Positions 25,126-32,819 of a stretch of 38,708 nt of DNA are shown here, piece after piece. Both the position numbers and the translations under genes were made by a program. Position 1 is the first letter of the stretch. The number at the start of each line of letters is the position of its first letter. The stretch comes from an uncultured Collinsella sp. (GTDB lineage: Bacteria > Actinomycetota > Coriobacteriia > Coriobacteriales > Coriobacteriaceae). The stretch is from the NCBI GenBank assembly GCA_900756945.1, contig CAAELZ010000010.1:1-38708 (forward strand), in the 5' to 3' direction. A model generated the notes under the pieces. That model saw only the letters and a list, made by a program, of their open reading frames with translations, was not told where the DNA came from and made no database searches.

Positions 25126-25142
25126 ACGTTATATACGTATTA
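25126..25142 (-). promoter_or_regulatory. TATAACG-type operator upstream of the second GntR
   Basis: On the minus strand TAATACGTATATAACGT matches the EamA operator (TATAACGACTATAACGT) at 13 of 17 positions, with the same nine-base spacing. It lies 34 bases before the GntR start, consistent with autoregulation. Confidence 0.5.
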
Positions 25143-25175
25143 GTTATTTTGATATTTCGATAAGAGTGATTAGAT

Positions 25176-25895
25176 ATGCCTGCGCCCAAAAATGCACCGC
25201 TTTACCAGCAGATTTACGACGAAATCAAGGATGCGATCGAGAAAGGTGTTTATGCACCCAAGGAGCGTATTCCGTCCGAGCTCGAGCTAGCCGAGCAGTA
25301 CGAGGTGAGCCGAATTACGGTGCGCCGCGCCGTCGAGGAGTTGTGCTCCGATGGCTACCTGGTTAAGCAGCAGGGCCGCGGCACCTTTGTTTCCACGCCG
25401 CACATCAATCGCCAGTTTCACGCCTCGACGCTGCAGACGTTTACCGCGCTGTGTGCCGACAACGGCATGAAGGCGGGCGCACATGTGATCGATCGTCAGA
25501 TTGTTCCGGCGCGCCAAAACGAGATGGAGTTCTTTGGCCTGCAGAAGGATGCGCTGCTGCTGCATATCAAGCGCGTGCGTACGGCCGACGGTGAGCCCAT
25601 CTTTGAGGAGAACATCTTTGTGCCGTTTGACGCCTACCGTGAGCTGTTGACGGCCGATCTTGAGGACAAGTCGATTTTTGCCGAGGTCGAGCGTGTTGGC
25701 GGAACGCCGATTGTCTCGGTTGGCTACCGCACGGTCGAGGCCGTTCGCGCCAATGCCGAGCAGGCGGCTGAGCTGGGCATTGCTCCGCACGATCCGCTGC
25801 TCAACCTGCGCGCCGGCTTTATCGGCCCCAATGGCGAGCCGGTCCTGATGGGTAAGCAGTACTACGTGGGATCGCGCTACGTTATGGTCATGTAA
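25176..25895 (+). CDS. GntR-family regulator with UTRA domain (second)
   Basis: The product has 239 residues. The winged helix covers about 5-70 (IPSELELAEQYEVSRITVRRAVEELCSDGYLVKQQGRGTF), and the UTRA domain about 85-236. It is closely related to the GntR at 28261: both end in an GSRYV sequence and share the QGRGTFV wing. The ribosome binding site is poor (AAGAGTG). The upstream region is AT-rich and contains a TATAACG-type direct repeat also present before the EamA gene and the PTS operon, so I infer that this protein regulates itself and those two units in response to a phosphorylated intermediate. A palindrome begins immediately after the stop codon. Confidence 0.9.
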   Translation: MPAPKNAPLYQQIYDEIKDAIEKGVYAPKERIPSELELAEQYEVSRITVRRAVEELCSDGYLVKQQGRGTFVSTPHINRQFHASTLQTFTALCADNGMKAGAHVIDRQIVPARQNEMEFFGLQKDALLLHIKRVRTADGEPIFEENIFVPFDAYRELLTADLEDKSIFAEVERVGGTPIVSVGYRTVEAVRANAEQAAELGIAPHDPLLNLRAGFIGPNGEPVLMGKQYYVGSRYVMVM

Positions 25896-25923
25896 GTTAC
25901 GCGGTTTTACCAAACCGCGTAAC
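25896..25923. terminator. Hairpin directly after the second GntR gene
   Basis: GTTACGCGGTTT (25896-25907) and AAACCGCGTAAC (25912-25923) form a perfect 12-bp stem with a 4-base loop starting at the base after the stop codon. No T run follows on the plus strand. Confidence 0.65.
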
Positions 25924-26135
25924 GGGCCGACGCTGCGCCCTTGGTTCCGCCGTTCTAGCGAACGGCGGACCGGTCGACGCTGCAAACGCCCCTAAGCGGC
26001 AATCTGACGTTCAATCGTCGGTCGCGTACCGAAGTACGCTTCCCTCCTCTTTCACGTCACCTTGCTCGCTTAGGGGCGTTTTCGCTGACTTATGCTCAAC
26101 CTGAGACGTTTCCACGCCTGTCAAGAGCTTAGCCG

Positions 26136-26179
26136 TTGGGGACGTTCTTAAACGACTAGTCATTCAAGAACGTCCCCAA
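26136..26179. repeat. GGGGACGTTCTT palindrome
   Basis: TTGGGGACGTTCTT (26136-26149) and AAGAACGTCCCCAA (26166-26179) are perfect 14-base complements. The loop contains GACTAGTC. It belongs to the GGGAC-core hairpin group. Confidence 0.8.
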
Positions 26180-26214
26180 TGACTACCCGCAGAATGAGCG
26201 TGGCTGACAGCCGT

Positions 26215-26244
26215 ACGGCAGCGGTCCGCGTGGCGGCGTATAAT
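26215..26244 (+). promoter_or_regulatory. Probable recQ promoter
   Basis: A consensus TATAAT lies at 26239-26244, 31 bases before the recQ start. The -35 box is weak (ACGGCA, 18-base spacer). Confidence 0.5.
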
Positions 26245-26275
26245 CGGCGGCAGATGACTTGGACGTTAGGAAACC

Positions 26276-28258
26276 ATGACCGATAGCATGCAGCAGATGG
26301 CGCTCGACACGCTCGGCGCCTATTTTGGCTACACCTCGTTTCGCCCGGGACAGGACCGCATGGTCGATGCGATCCTTGCCGGTCGCGATGCGCTGGGTGT
26401 TATGCCCACGGGCGCCGGCAAGTCCATTTGCTACCAGGTGCCCGCGCTCATGCTGCCCGGTATCACCTTTGTGGTGAGTCCGCTGCTGTCGCTTATGGAG
26501 GACCAGACCCGTGCGTTGCTCGCGGCGGGTGCGCGACCCAGCTATCTCAACTCCAGCCTTACTCCGGCCCAGCAAAACACCGTGCTCAAGCGGGCGCGCG
26601 AGGGCCGCTACCAGCTTATGTACGTGGCGCCCGAGCGCCTGCTCGAGCCGCGCTTTTTAGCCTTTGCGCAGGAGGCCGCGGCTGAAGGCGGCATTGGCGT
26701 GCCGCTCGTGGCCATTGACGAGGCCCACTGCGTGAGCCAATGGGGCCAGGATTTCCGCCCCGCCTATCTGCAGATTCGTGAGTTCATCGATTCCCTGCCG
26801 CAACGCCCCATCGTGGCGGCCTTTACCGCCACGGCGACCGAGCGCGTGCGTGCGGACATTCAGCAGATACTCGGCCTGCATAACCCGGCGACGGTGGTGA
26901 CGGGCTTCGACCGCAAGAACCTCTACTTTGGCTGTGAGGAGATGGGTGACAAGGCCAAGACCGTTTGGGTGCGTGACTACGTGATCGCGCATTCGAGCGA
27001 GAGCGGCATCGTGTATTGTTCGACCCGCAAGACGGTCGACGCGCTGGCAGGCGAGCTTGCCGAAGCGCTGGGCCCCAGCGGCATTCGCGTTGGCCGCTAC
27101 CATGCCGGCATGGGTAACGACGCCCGCCGCCAAAGCCAGCGTGCCTTTATCGACGACGATATCCAGGTGATGGTTGCCACCAACGCCTTTGGCATGGGCA
27201 TCGACAAGCCCAACGTGCGCTACGTGATTCACAACAACGTGCCCGAGAGCATCGAGGCATACTACCAAGAGGCGGGTCGAGCCGGCCGCGATGGCGACCC
27301 GGCCAGCTGCCATCTGCTGTGGAACGGTAATGATTTTCGCATGCGTCGCTTTTTGATCGACCGCGGCGATGCTGCCGATGAGGCGCTCGACGACGAGCAG
27401 CGCGCGTGGGCGCTCCAGAATCGATATCGTCTGCTCAGCCAGATGGAGGGCTACTGCAATACCACCGGCTGCCTGCGCGAATACATGCTGCGCTACTTTG
27501 GCGACGAGGCCGCGGCCGAGCATGCTGCCGCGGCTGGTGCGGGCAGTACCGCCACGGACGACGCCGAGGGCTGCGGCAACTGTAGCAACTGCCTCACGCA
27601 GTTCGAGGTCGAGGACGTCACCGGCATGGCCCGCGCCGCCGTGCGCTACGTCGCCACGCGCCCCATGCGCTTTGGCAAGTCGCTCATCGCCGACGTGCTC
27701 CACGGCGGCAACACCGAGCGCATTCGCCAGATGCATCTGGACGAGGACCGCGGCTACGGTGAGCTGTCGAGCGAATCGGTTGGGCGCATCAAGGACATCA
27801 TCGGCCAGCTGTGCGGCCGCGGCTATCTGGCCACTTCGCAGGGGCAGTACCCGGTCGTGGGGCTGGGCCCGCGTGCCGGCGAGGTCGAGGACGAAGCGTT
27901 CGCCTTTACCGTTAAGCGTCGCGCGTCCAAGCGCAAGGCCTCGGCCCGCGCCCGCCGTGCGGTGGATCTGCTGCGCGAGGAGGCCGAGCTGGATCAGCGC
28001 CCGCGCGTGGGCGACGATGCCGAGCTGTTCGAGCGCCTGCGTGCCCTGCGCAAGGAGATTTCGACCGAGCTGGAGATGGCGCCGTACATGGTCTTCTCCG
28101 ACAAGGCTCTGCGCGGCCTGTGCCGCCTGCGCCCGCAGACGCGCGACGAGCTTGTCCAGGTCAACGGCATTGGCGAGAAAAAGGCCGATGCCTTTGGCGA
28201 GCAGTTTATGGCGGCGATTGAAGAGTTTGAGTCCGAGCATGCGCGGGATGGAGCGTAA
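26276..28258 (+). CDS. recQ: ATP-dependent DNA helicase RecQ
   Basis: The product has 660 residues and is a 3'-5' helicase of recombination and replication restart. Domain I has GVMPTGAGKSICYQVPAL and VAIDEAHCVSQWGQDFRPAY. Domain II has GIVYCSTRKTVDAL, VMVATNAFGMGIDKPNVRYVIH and YYQEAGRAGRDG. The RQC zinc-binding cysteines are in NTTGCLREYML and CGNCSNCL. A C-terminal HRDC domain is at about 580-655. TTAGGAAA precedes the ATG. The GntR gene at 28261 starts two bases after the stop codon, so the regulator is probably co-transcribed with recQ, an unusual pairing. Confidence 0.96.
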   Translation: MTDSMQQMALDTLGAYFGYTSFRPGQDRMVDAILAGRDALGVMPTGAGKSICYQVPALMLPGITFVVSPLLSLMEDQTRALLAAGARPSYLNSSLTPAQQNTVLKRAREGRYQLMYVAPERLLEPRFLAFAQEAAAEGGIGVPLVAIDEAHCVSQWGQDFRPAYLQIREFIDSLPQRPIVAAFTATATERVRADIQQILGLHNPATVVTGFDRKNLYFGCEEMGDKAKTVWVRDYVIAHSSESGIVYCSTRKTVDALAGELAEALGPSGIRVGRYHAGMGNDARRQSQRAFIDDDIQVMVATNAFGMGIDKPNVRYVIHNNVPESIEAYYQEAGRAGRDGDPASCHLLWNGNDFRMRRFLIDRGDAADEALDDEQRAWALQNRYRLLSQMEGYCNTTGCLREYMLRYFGDEAAAEHAAAAGAGSTATDDAEGCGNCSNCLTQFEVEDVTGMARAAVRYVATRPMRFGKSLIADVLHGGNTERIRQMHLDEDRGYGELSSESVGRIKDIIGQLCGRGYLATSQGQYPVVGLGPRAGEVEDEAFAFTVKRRASKRKASARARRAVDLLREEAELDQRPRVGDDAELFERLRALRKEISTELEMAPYMVFSDKALRGLCRLRPQTRDELVQVNGIGEKKADAFGEQFMAAIEEFESEHARDGA

Positions 28259-28260
28259 AG

Positions 28261-29016
28261 GTGGCAACTGACGATAAAACCGAGCGCGCGGACGTCTCTG
28301 CCGTGCCGCTGTACCAGCAGGTCATGGACGACCTAAAGGGCGAGATCGCGCGCGGCGTGTACGCGCCCGGCTCGCGCATTCCTTCCGAGATGGACCTTGC
28401 GAAGTCCTACGGCGTGGGGCGCATTACCGTGCGCCGCGCCATCGAGGAGCTGTCGCGTGCGGGGTATCTCAACCGCCAACAGGGGAGGGGCACCTTTGTG
28501 TGCGCCCCCAAACTCAAACGCAAGATTCGCCAGAAAGGCGACGTCCAGAGCTTTACCGAGGCTTGCGCCGCCAACGACATGGTGGCCGGCGCGCACCTGG
28601 TGTCGCGCATGGTGGTCGCGGCGACGCACGAGGATGCGGCGTTCTTTGGCGTGGAACCCGGCTGCGAGCTTATCGTGGTCGAGCGCGTGCGCACGGCAGA
28701 TGGCGTGCCCGTCATGCTCGAGAACAACTCTTTTGTACTGGCCGACCATCCCTACCTGCAGACGCTGGCCGATAAGGACCTTGCCGATAACTCGATCTTT
28801 GCGCTCGTTGCAGAGCATTCGGGCCGCGCGCCGCTCAAGTCCGATCCCTGCACCGTGGAGATTGCGCTTGCCGATGCTCAGGCGGCCCCGCTGCTGGAGG
28901 TGCCGGTCGGCGAGCCTCTCTTCTATATGGAGGCATACTTTACCGACGCCGGCGGGCGCCCTCTACTGCTCGGGCGCCAAAAGATCGTGGGCTCGCGCTA
29001 CGTGTTCGACATCTAA
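28261..29016 (+). CDS. GntR-family regulator with UTRA domain (third)
   Basis: The product has 251 residues. The HTH is at about 16-80 (IPSEMDLAKSYGVGRITVRRAIEELSRAGYLNRQQGRGTFV) and the UTRA domain at about 95-250. A GTG start is preceded by GGATGGAG that lies within the end of recQ. It resembles the GntR at 25176 throughout. The next gene is an SIS deglycase, and the gap between carries two matching operator-like repeats, so this protein very likely regulates that gene. Confidence 0.9.
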   Translation: MATDDKTERADVSAVPLYQQVMDDLKGEIARGVYAPGSRIPSEMDLAKSYGVGRITVRRAIEELSRAGYLNRQQGRGTFVCAPKLKRKIRQKGDVQSFTEACAANDMVAGAHLVSRMVVAATHEDAAFFGVEPGCELIVVERVRTADGVPVMLENNSFVLADHPYLQTLADKDLADNSIFALVAEHSGRAPLKSDPCTVEIALADAQAAPLLEVPVGEPLFYMEAYFTDAGGRPLLLGRQKIVGSRYVFDI

Positions 29017-29026
29017 CGTCCATAGA

Positions 29027-29043
29027 TAGAACAACATAGAACA
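29027..29043 (+). promoter_or_regulatory. Operator-like site 1 upstream of SIS gene 3
   Basis: TAGAACAACATAGAACA contains two ATAGAAC half-sites ten bases apart. A matching site occurs 62 bases downstream, close to six helical turns, which would suit cooperative binding. Confidence 0.7.
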
Positions 29044-29059
29044 AATTTGGTGAAATGAC

Positions 29060-29088
29060 TTCACCTGCGACAGCTCGCGTGCTATAAA
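29060..29088 (+). promoter_or_regulatory. Promoter of SIS gene 3
   Basis: TTCACC (29060-29065) and TATAAA (29083-29088) are 17 bases apart. Operator-like site 2 begins at the base after the -10 box. Confidence 0.55.
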
Positions 29089-29105
29089 TAGGACAACATA
29101 GAACG
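29089..29105 (+). promoter_or_regulatory. Operator-like site 2 upstream of SIS gene 3
   Basis: TAGGACAACATAGAACG differs from site 1 at two positions and covers the expected transcription start, so binding there should repress. Confidence 0.7.
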
Positions 29106-29160
29106 ACTGCAGGTACGAGCTGCTGTCGTTCAAAGCCGCCACACAAGGAGGAGCGTCGCC

Positions 29161-30129
29161 GTGAACGCACACGATCTGATTCAGGAAATTATCGAGCGCA
29201 AGGGTAAGATCGAGAACGTCTTTTGGATTGCCTGCGGCGGTTCGATGATAGACCTCATGCCGGCTAACGAACTGCTCAAGCGCGAGGCGACCACGTTTAC
29301 CTCGACGGTTTACACGGCGCGCGAGTTTTGCCTGATGGCTCCTAAGAGCCTTGGCGAGAAGTCGCTCGTTATTGCCTGCAGCCACAGCGGCAACACGCAG
29401 GAGGTCGTTGACGGCTGCGAGATGGCGCTGGCAGCCGGTGCCGAGGTCGTTGCCCTCACCGACTGCGAGGGCTCCAAGATCGATAACGGCAAGTGGACCA
29501 CCTGGGTCTATCCGTGGGGCGAGGGCGTGTCACAGGCCGAGGTGCCGCAGGGCATCGGCGCTCTGATCGCCGCCGAGCTGCTCGACCAGCAGGAAGGCTA
29601 CGAGGCGCTCGCCGACATGTACGCCGGCCTTAAGCAGATGGATGCGCTGCTGCCCGCTGCCCGCGAGAAGGTCAACGCCGAGCTGGGCGATCGCTTTGCC
29701 GAGCTCTGCCAGCAGCACAAGTTCTTCTATATTCTGGGTTCCGGTCCCAACTTTAGCCAGACCTACGCCATGGCCATCTGCTCGCTCATGGAGATGCAGT
29801 GGCAGCACTGCTGCTACATCCACTCCGGCGAGTATTTCCACGGTCCTTTCGAGGCTACCGAGCCTGGCGTGTTCTACTTTGTGCAGCTCGGATCGGGCGA
29901 GTGCCGCCCCATGGAGGAGCGCGCGCTCGCGTTCCTCAACACGCACACCGATACGGTCATGGTGCTCGATGCGCTCGAGTACGGCGTGGGCGAAGTGCCT
30001 GCCAGCGTTCGTTCGTTCCTGGAGCCGATCTTCTTCTACAACATGAGCTGCGAGCTGCGCGCTGCCCGCGGCAAGGTCTTCGACCACAGCCCCGAGGTTC
30101 GTCGCTACATGGGCATCGAGCAGTACTAG
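29161..30129 (+). CDS. SIS-domain deglycase-like protein 3
   Basis: The product has 322 residues with two SIS domains. VFWIACGGSMIDLMPA is the first loop. IACSHSGNTQEVV is the canonical S-x-S-G-x-T sugar-phosphate loop, and SGEYFHGPFEAT carries E224 and H227. The tail is RRYMGIEQY. Of the three complete SIS proteins here, this one looks most like fructoselysine-6-phosphate deglycase (FrlB). GTG start behind GGAGGAG. The upstream GntR gene and paired operators suggest an independent regulatory unit. No transporter is adjacent, so the substrate must come through a system encoded elsewhere, possibly the PTS at 19-22 kb. Confidence 0.87.
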   Translation: MNAHDLIQEIIERKGKIENVFWIACGGSMIDLMPANELLKREATTFTSTVYTAREFCLMAPKSLGEKSLVIACSHSGNTQEVVDGCEMALAAGAEVVALTDCEGSKIDNGKWTTWVYPWGEGVSQAEVPQGIGALIAAELLDQQEGYEALADMYAGLKQMDALLPAAREKVNAELGDRFAELCQQHKFFYILGSGPNFSQTYAMAICSLMEMQWQHCCYIHSGEYFHGPFEATEPGVFYFVQLGSGECRPMEERALAFLNTHTDTVMVLDALEYGVGEVPASVRSFLEPIFFYNMSCELRAARGKVFDHSPEVRRYMGIEQY

Positions 30130-30177
30130 GTACCGGGAAAAGTATTCACCTTCGATTCGCAAGGGCACTACGTGAGT

Positions 30178-30222
30178 CAAAAAAGCGGGCCGCGCCTGGG
30201 ATTTCCGGCGCAGCCCGCTTTA
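30178..30222 (-). terminator. Terminator between SIS gene 3 and the dehydrogenase
   Basis: AAAGCGGGC and GCCCGCTTT arms with inner GCGCC/GGCGC pairing form a long stem. On the minus strand it is followed by TTTTTT, so it mainly ends the dehydrogenase transcript. It may also serve the SIS gene from the other side. Confidence 0.8.
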
Positions 30223-30263
30223 CATTGCGTCCGTATTAGCGAGTTGTCGCGTCAACAGGCGGC

Positions 30264-31241
30264 CTACTTTGCGTCGTAGGCCTCGGCATCCCACCAGTCG
30301 AGCTGGGCGATGTTGTCGCGGATGTGCTGGCAGCTCTTGTGGAAGCCCTCGAGCTCGTACTCGGACAGGTCGAGCGTGTAGACCTCCTCGACGCCCTCGG
30401 CGCCGATCACGCACGGCAGGGAGGTGAAGATGCCCTCCTCGCCATACTGGCCGGTCATGAGCGTGGAGGCGGAAAGCACGGCGTGCTCGTTGTGCAGAAC
30501 GGCAGCGCAGACGCGCGCGGCGGAGTTGGCGACGGCGTACTCGGTGCACTGCTTGCCCTGGTAGGTTACGTAGCCGCCCTTGCGCGCGAGCTCTTCGATC
30601 TCCATGTGGTCGAAGGCATACTTGTCGGGGTTCTCGGCCTGAAGCTCGTTGAGGCTTTTGCCGGCGATGGTTGCGGCCTTAAAGGCGGCAAGCTGGCTAA
30701 AGCCGTGCTCGCCGATCATGTAGGCGTCGATGGACTTGGGGCTCACGCCGACCTTCTTGGAGATCTCGGTACGCAGACGGGCGGAGTCCAGGCCGCAGCC
30801 CGAGCCGATGATCTTCTTGGGATCGTAGCCGGTCAGGTGCCACAACTCGGTGCACACGACGTCGCAGGGGTTGGAGATGCTCACGAAGATGCCGTTAAAG
30901 CCGGCGTCGACGATGCGCTTGGCAAAGGTGCGGGCGGCGTCGGTGGTAAAGAACAGCTCGCCGTCACGGTTGCCGGCGGCCAACGCGACCTTGCCGGCGG
31001 CGTTGACGATGACGTCGCAGCAGGCCAGCTCCTCGTAGTGGTCGTAGCAGTTGACGATTTTGGTATTGTACGGGACAAACGAAAGGGAGTCGCGCAGGTC
31101 CTGGACCTCGGACGTCACCTTGGCCTCGTTGATATCGCACAGGTACAGCTCATCGGCAATGCCCTGCATGAGCAGGCTGTTGGCGACATGTGCTCCTACG
31201 TGGCCCTGGCCGACCACACCGATCTTACGCGTCTGGTACAT
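30264..31241 (-). CDS. L-lactate / L-2-hydroxyacid dehydrogenase
   Basis: The product has 325 residues in the LDH/MDH superfamily and interconverts 2-oxoacids and L-2-hydroxyacids with NAD(H). KIGVVGQGHVGAHVANSL is the NAD-binding loop, LCDINEAK carries the Asp that selects NAD, ISNPCDVV follows, and IGEHGFSQ carries the catalytic His. The insertion VALAAGNRDGELFFTTDAART, in place of the short LDH active-site loop, resembles L-2-hydroxyisocaproate dehydrogenase, so branched 2-oxoacids are possible substrates. Start at an ATG preceded on the minus strand by GAAAGGAT. A TACAAT -10 box lies at 31285-31280. Confidence 0.85.
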   Translation of the reverse strand: MYQTRKIGVVGQGHVGAHVANSLLMQGIADELYLCDINEAKVTSEVQDLRDSLSFVPYNTKIVNCYDHYEELACCDVIVNAAGKVALAAGNRDGELFFTTDAARTFAKRIVDAGFNGIFVSISNPCDVVCTELWHLTGYDPKKIIGSGCGLDSARLRTEISKKVGVSPKSIDAYMIGEHGFSQLAAFKAATIAGKSLNELQAENPDKYAFDHMEIEELARKGGYVTYQGKQCTEYAVANSAARVCAAVLHNEHAVLSASTLMTGQYGEEGIFTSLPCVIGAEGVEEVYTLDLSEYELEGFHKSCQHIRDNIAQLDWWDAEAYDAK

Positions 31242-31279
31242 TATATGTATCCTTTCGGCCGAGTTTTTCGCGTCGAACC

Positions 31280-31308
31280 ATTGTAGCGTCCTGCTACCAC
31301 TTTGCTAG
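31280..31308 (-). promoter_or_regulatory. Possible promoter of the dehydrogenase gene
   Basis: TACAAT on the minus strand at 31285-31280, 39 bases before the start codon. The -35 region (CTAGCA) is poor. Confidence 0.4.
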
Positions 31309-31454
31309 ACTAAAGCGCCGTAGATTTTTTGGGACATACCTTAATCTCTATTTTTGGAGTGATTCGGGCCGCTGACGGCATCGCTGAGCGATGTGCTCGC
31401 GCGGATGGGGCCGGTCGTTGTACCATAACTGCAACTGACTCGTAAGGAGCATCC

Positions 31455-32381
31455 ATGCCCATTCGCATCCCCGACGCCCTCCCTGCCGCCGCGCAGCTCG
31501 AGAGCGAGAACATCTTTGTCATGACCGAGTACCGCGCACTGCATCAGGACATCCGTCCGCTGCGCGTGCTCATCCTCAACCTCATGCCCACCAAGATCGC
31601 CACCGAGACGCAGATCATGCGCAAGCTCTCCAACACGCCGCTGCAGGTGGAGGTGGACCTGCTACGCACCAAGACGCACGAGGCCACGCACGTGAGTGCC
31701 GGCCACCTGGAGACGTTCTACCGTACGTTCGACGACATCCGCGACATCCACTACGACGGCCTGATCATCACAGGCGCGCCGGTGGAACAGATGCCGTTCG
31801 AGGAGGTCGACTACTGGCCCGAGCTCTGCCAGATCATGGACTGGTCTACCACGCACGTGCACTCGACGCTGCACATTTGTTGGGGCGCGCAGGCGGGGCT
31901 CTACCATCATTACGGTATCCAGAAGCACGACCTGCCGGCCAAGGCGAGCGGCGTGTTCGAGCATCATCTGGTGAAGCCGCAAAGCCCGCTGGTGCGCGGC
32001 TTCGACGACCGCTTCTATGCCGTGCACTCGCGCAACACCGATGTGCGCCGCGAGGACGTGGAGGCCGAGCCTCAGCTTGAGGTCGTGGCCGTGTCCGACG
32101 AGGTGGGCCTGTACATCGTCAAGTCGACCGACAGCCGCCGCTTCTTTGTCTTTGGACACCCCGAGTACGACACCGACACGCTACGCCTGGAGTACGAGCG
32201 CGACGTGAAGCGCGGACTCAACCCTCAGGTGCCGGCGCATTACTTCCCGGGCGACGACCCCACCGCCGAGCCGCGCAACGTTTGGCGCAGCCAGGCTCAG
32301 CTGTTCTACACCAACTGGCTCAACTACTACGTCTACCAGACCACGCCCTACGACCTGGCCCGCGCCGGCGAGGAGCACTAG
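31455..32381 (+). CDS. metA: Homoserine O-acetyltransferase (MetA type)
   Basis: The product has 308 residues and acylates homoserine, the first committed step of methionine synthesis. Numbering fits the family exactly: Cys142 nucleophile in HICWGAQAGLYHHYG, and His235 and Glu237 in FGHPEYD. Residue 111 is Glu (TGAPVE), which in characterised MetA enzymes marks acetyl-CoA use. Gly111 marks succinyl-CoA. So despite the MetA name this should be an acetyltransferase. TAAGGAG precedes the ATG. No SAM riboswitch was recognised in the 213 bases upstream. Confidence 0.95.
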   Translation: MPIRIPDALPAAAQLESENIFVMTEYRALHQDIRPLRVLILNLMPTKIATETQIMRKLSNTPLQVEVDLLRTKTHEATHVSAGHLETFYRTFDDIRDIHYDGLIITGAPVEQMPFEEVDYWPELCQIMDWSTTHVHSTLHICWGAQAGLYHHYGIQKHDLPAKASGVFEHHLVKPQSPLVRGFDDRFYAVHSRNTDVRREDVEAEPQLEVVAVSDEVGLYIVKSTDSRRFFVFGHPEYDTDTLRLEYERDVKRGLNPQVPAHYFPGDDPTAEPRNVWRSQAQLFYTNWLNYYVYQTTPYDLARAGEEH

Positions 32382-32430
32382 GCCGCTGTCGTGGCTGTGG
32401 CTGCGGCGGTTATCGTGGCCGCTACGCGAC

Positions 32431-32448
32431 GAGCGTGGATAATCGGAC
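32431..32448 (+). repeat. GAGCGTGGATAATCGGAC motif, left copy
   Basis: An 18-base motif identical to that at 33809-33826. It starts 29 bases before the palindrome that opens with the same GAGCGTGGATAATC. Confidence 0.85.
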
Positions 32449-32459
32449 GCATGTTGAAT

Positions 32460-32523
32460 GAGCGTGGATAATCTCCCACTTTTGGTCGAGGAACAGGCCC
32501 AAAGTGGGAGATTTTCCACGCTC
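32460..32523. repeat. Left flanking palindrome of the AbiEi-like gene
   Basis: The arms 32460-32485 and 32498-32523 (26 bases each) are complementary at 24 positions. They begin and end with GAGCGTGG/CCACGCTC. The loop contains GAACAG. A near-identical palindrome lies on the other side of the gene at 33911-33974. GATTTTTC follows, so it may also terminate metA transcription. Confidence 0.9.
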
Positions 32524-32730
32524 GATTTTTCTGCGGCTGTCGTAGGCGGCAGCACCACGCGTCGAGTGTTTACGGACAGCATCGCAAACTAGGTAGTTTC
32601 GAGCCACAGCATATTTTCTTTTAAGGAAATCGACGGCTTTTGAGGCATAAAGATGTGGAGACAGGGACCTCTGGACAACCGCTCTACCTGCAGATATAGA
32701 GCATTGGCCTAAAACGTCCAAAACCGTCAA

Positions 32731-32766
32731 GCATTTGGTCAGCTTTTGGTTGGCATTTGGTCAGAC
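32731..32766 (+). promoter_or_regulatory. 11-base iterated TTTGGT motif
   Basis: TTTGGT occurs at 32734, 32745 and 32756, exactly 11 bases apart, after CGTCAAGC. The same layout is seen at 2908-2934. It is one helical turn per repeat, so a protein array on one DNA face is possible. Confidence 0.55.
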
Positions 32767-32819
32767 TTCGCATGAAACCGCCTGGTACGTTGGCGCCGTT
32801 CCAAGAGTTGGGAGGCGAC

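Larger units (their letters stand above)
25924..26275. other. Gene-free interval of stacked palindromes before recQ
   Basis: In order: a hairpin with arms GGTCCGCCGTT-like and AACGGCGGACC at about 25944-25972; a long-range pair AAACGCCCCTAAGCG (25984-25998) with CGCTTAGGGGCGTTT (26067-26081) that encloses 68 bases; the GGGGACGTTCTT palindrome (26136-26179); and the recQ -10 box. No gene was found. Confidence 0.6.
32382..32819. other. Gene-free interval between metA and the AbiEi-like gene
   Basis: It holds one GAGCGTGGATAATCGGAC motif (32431-32448), a large palindrome (32460-32523), and an 11-base iterated TTTGGT motif (32731-32766) near the start of the AbiEi-like gene. The part between 32530 and 32720 shows nothing I can assign. 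Confidence 0.6.

Noticed and set aside
31242..31454. SAM riboswitch or T-box before metA
   Set aside because: Neither the S-box core helices nor a T-box bulge could be found. The region shows only a weak promoter-like stretch.
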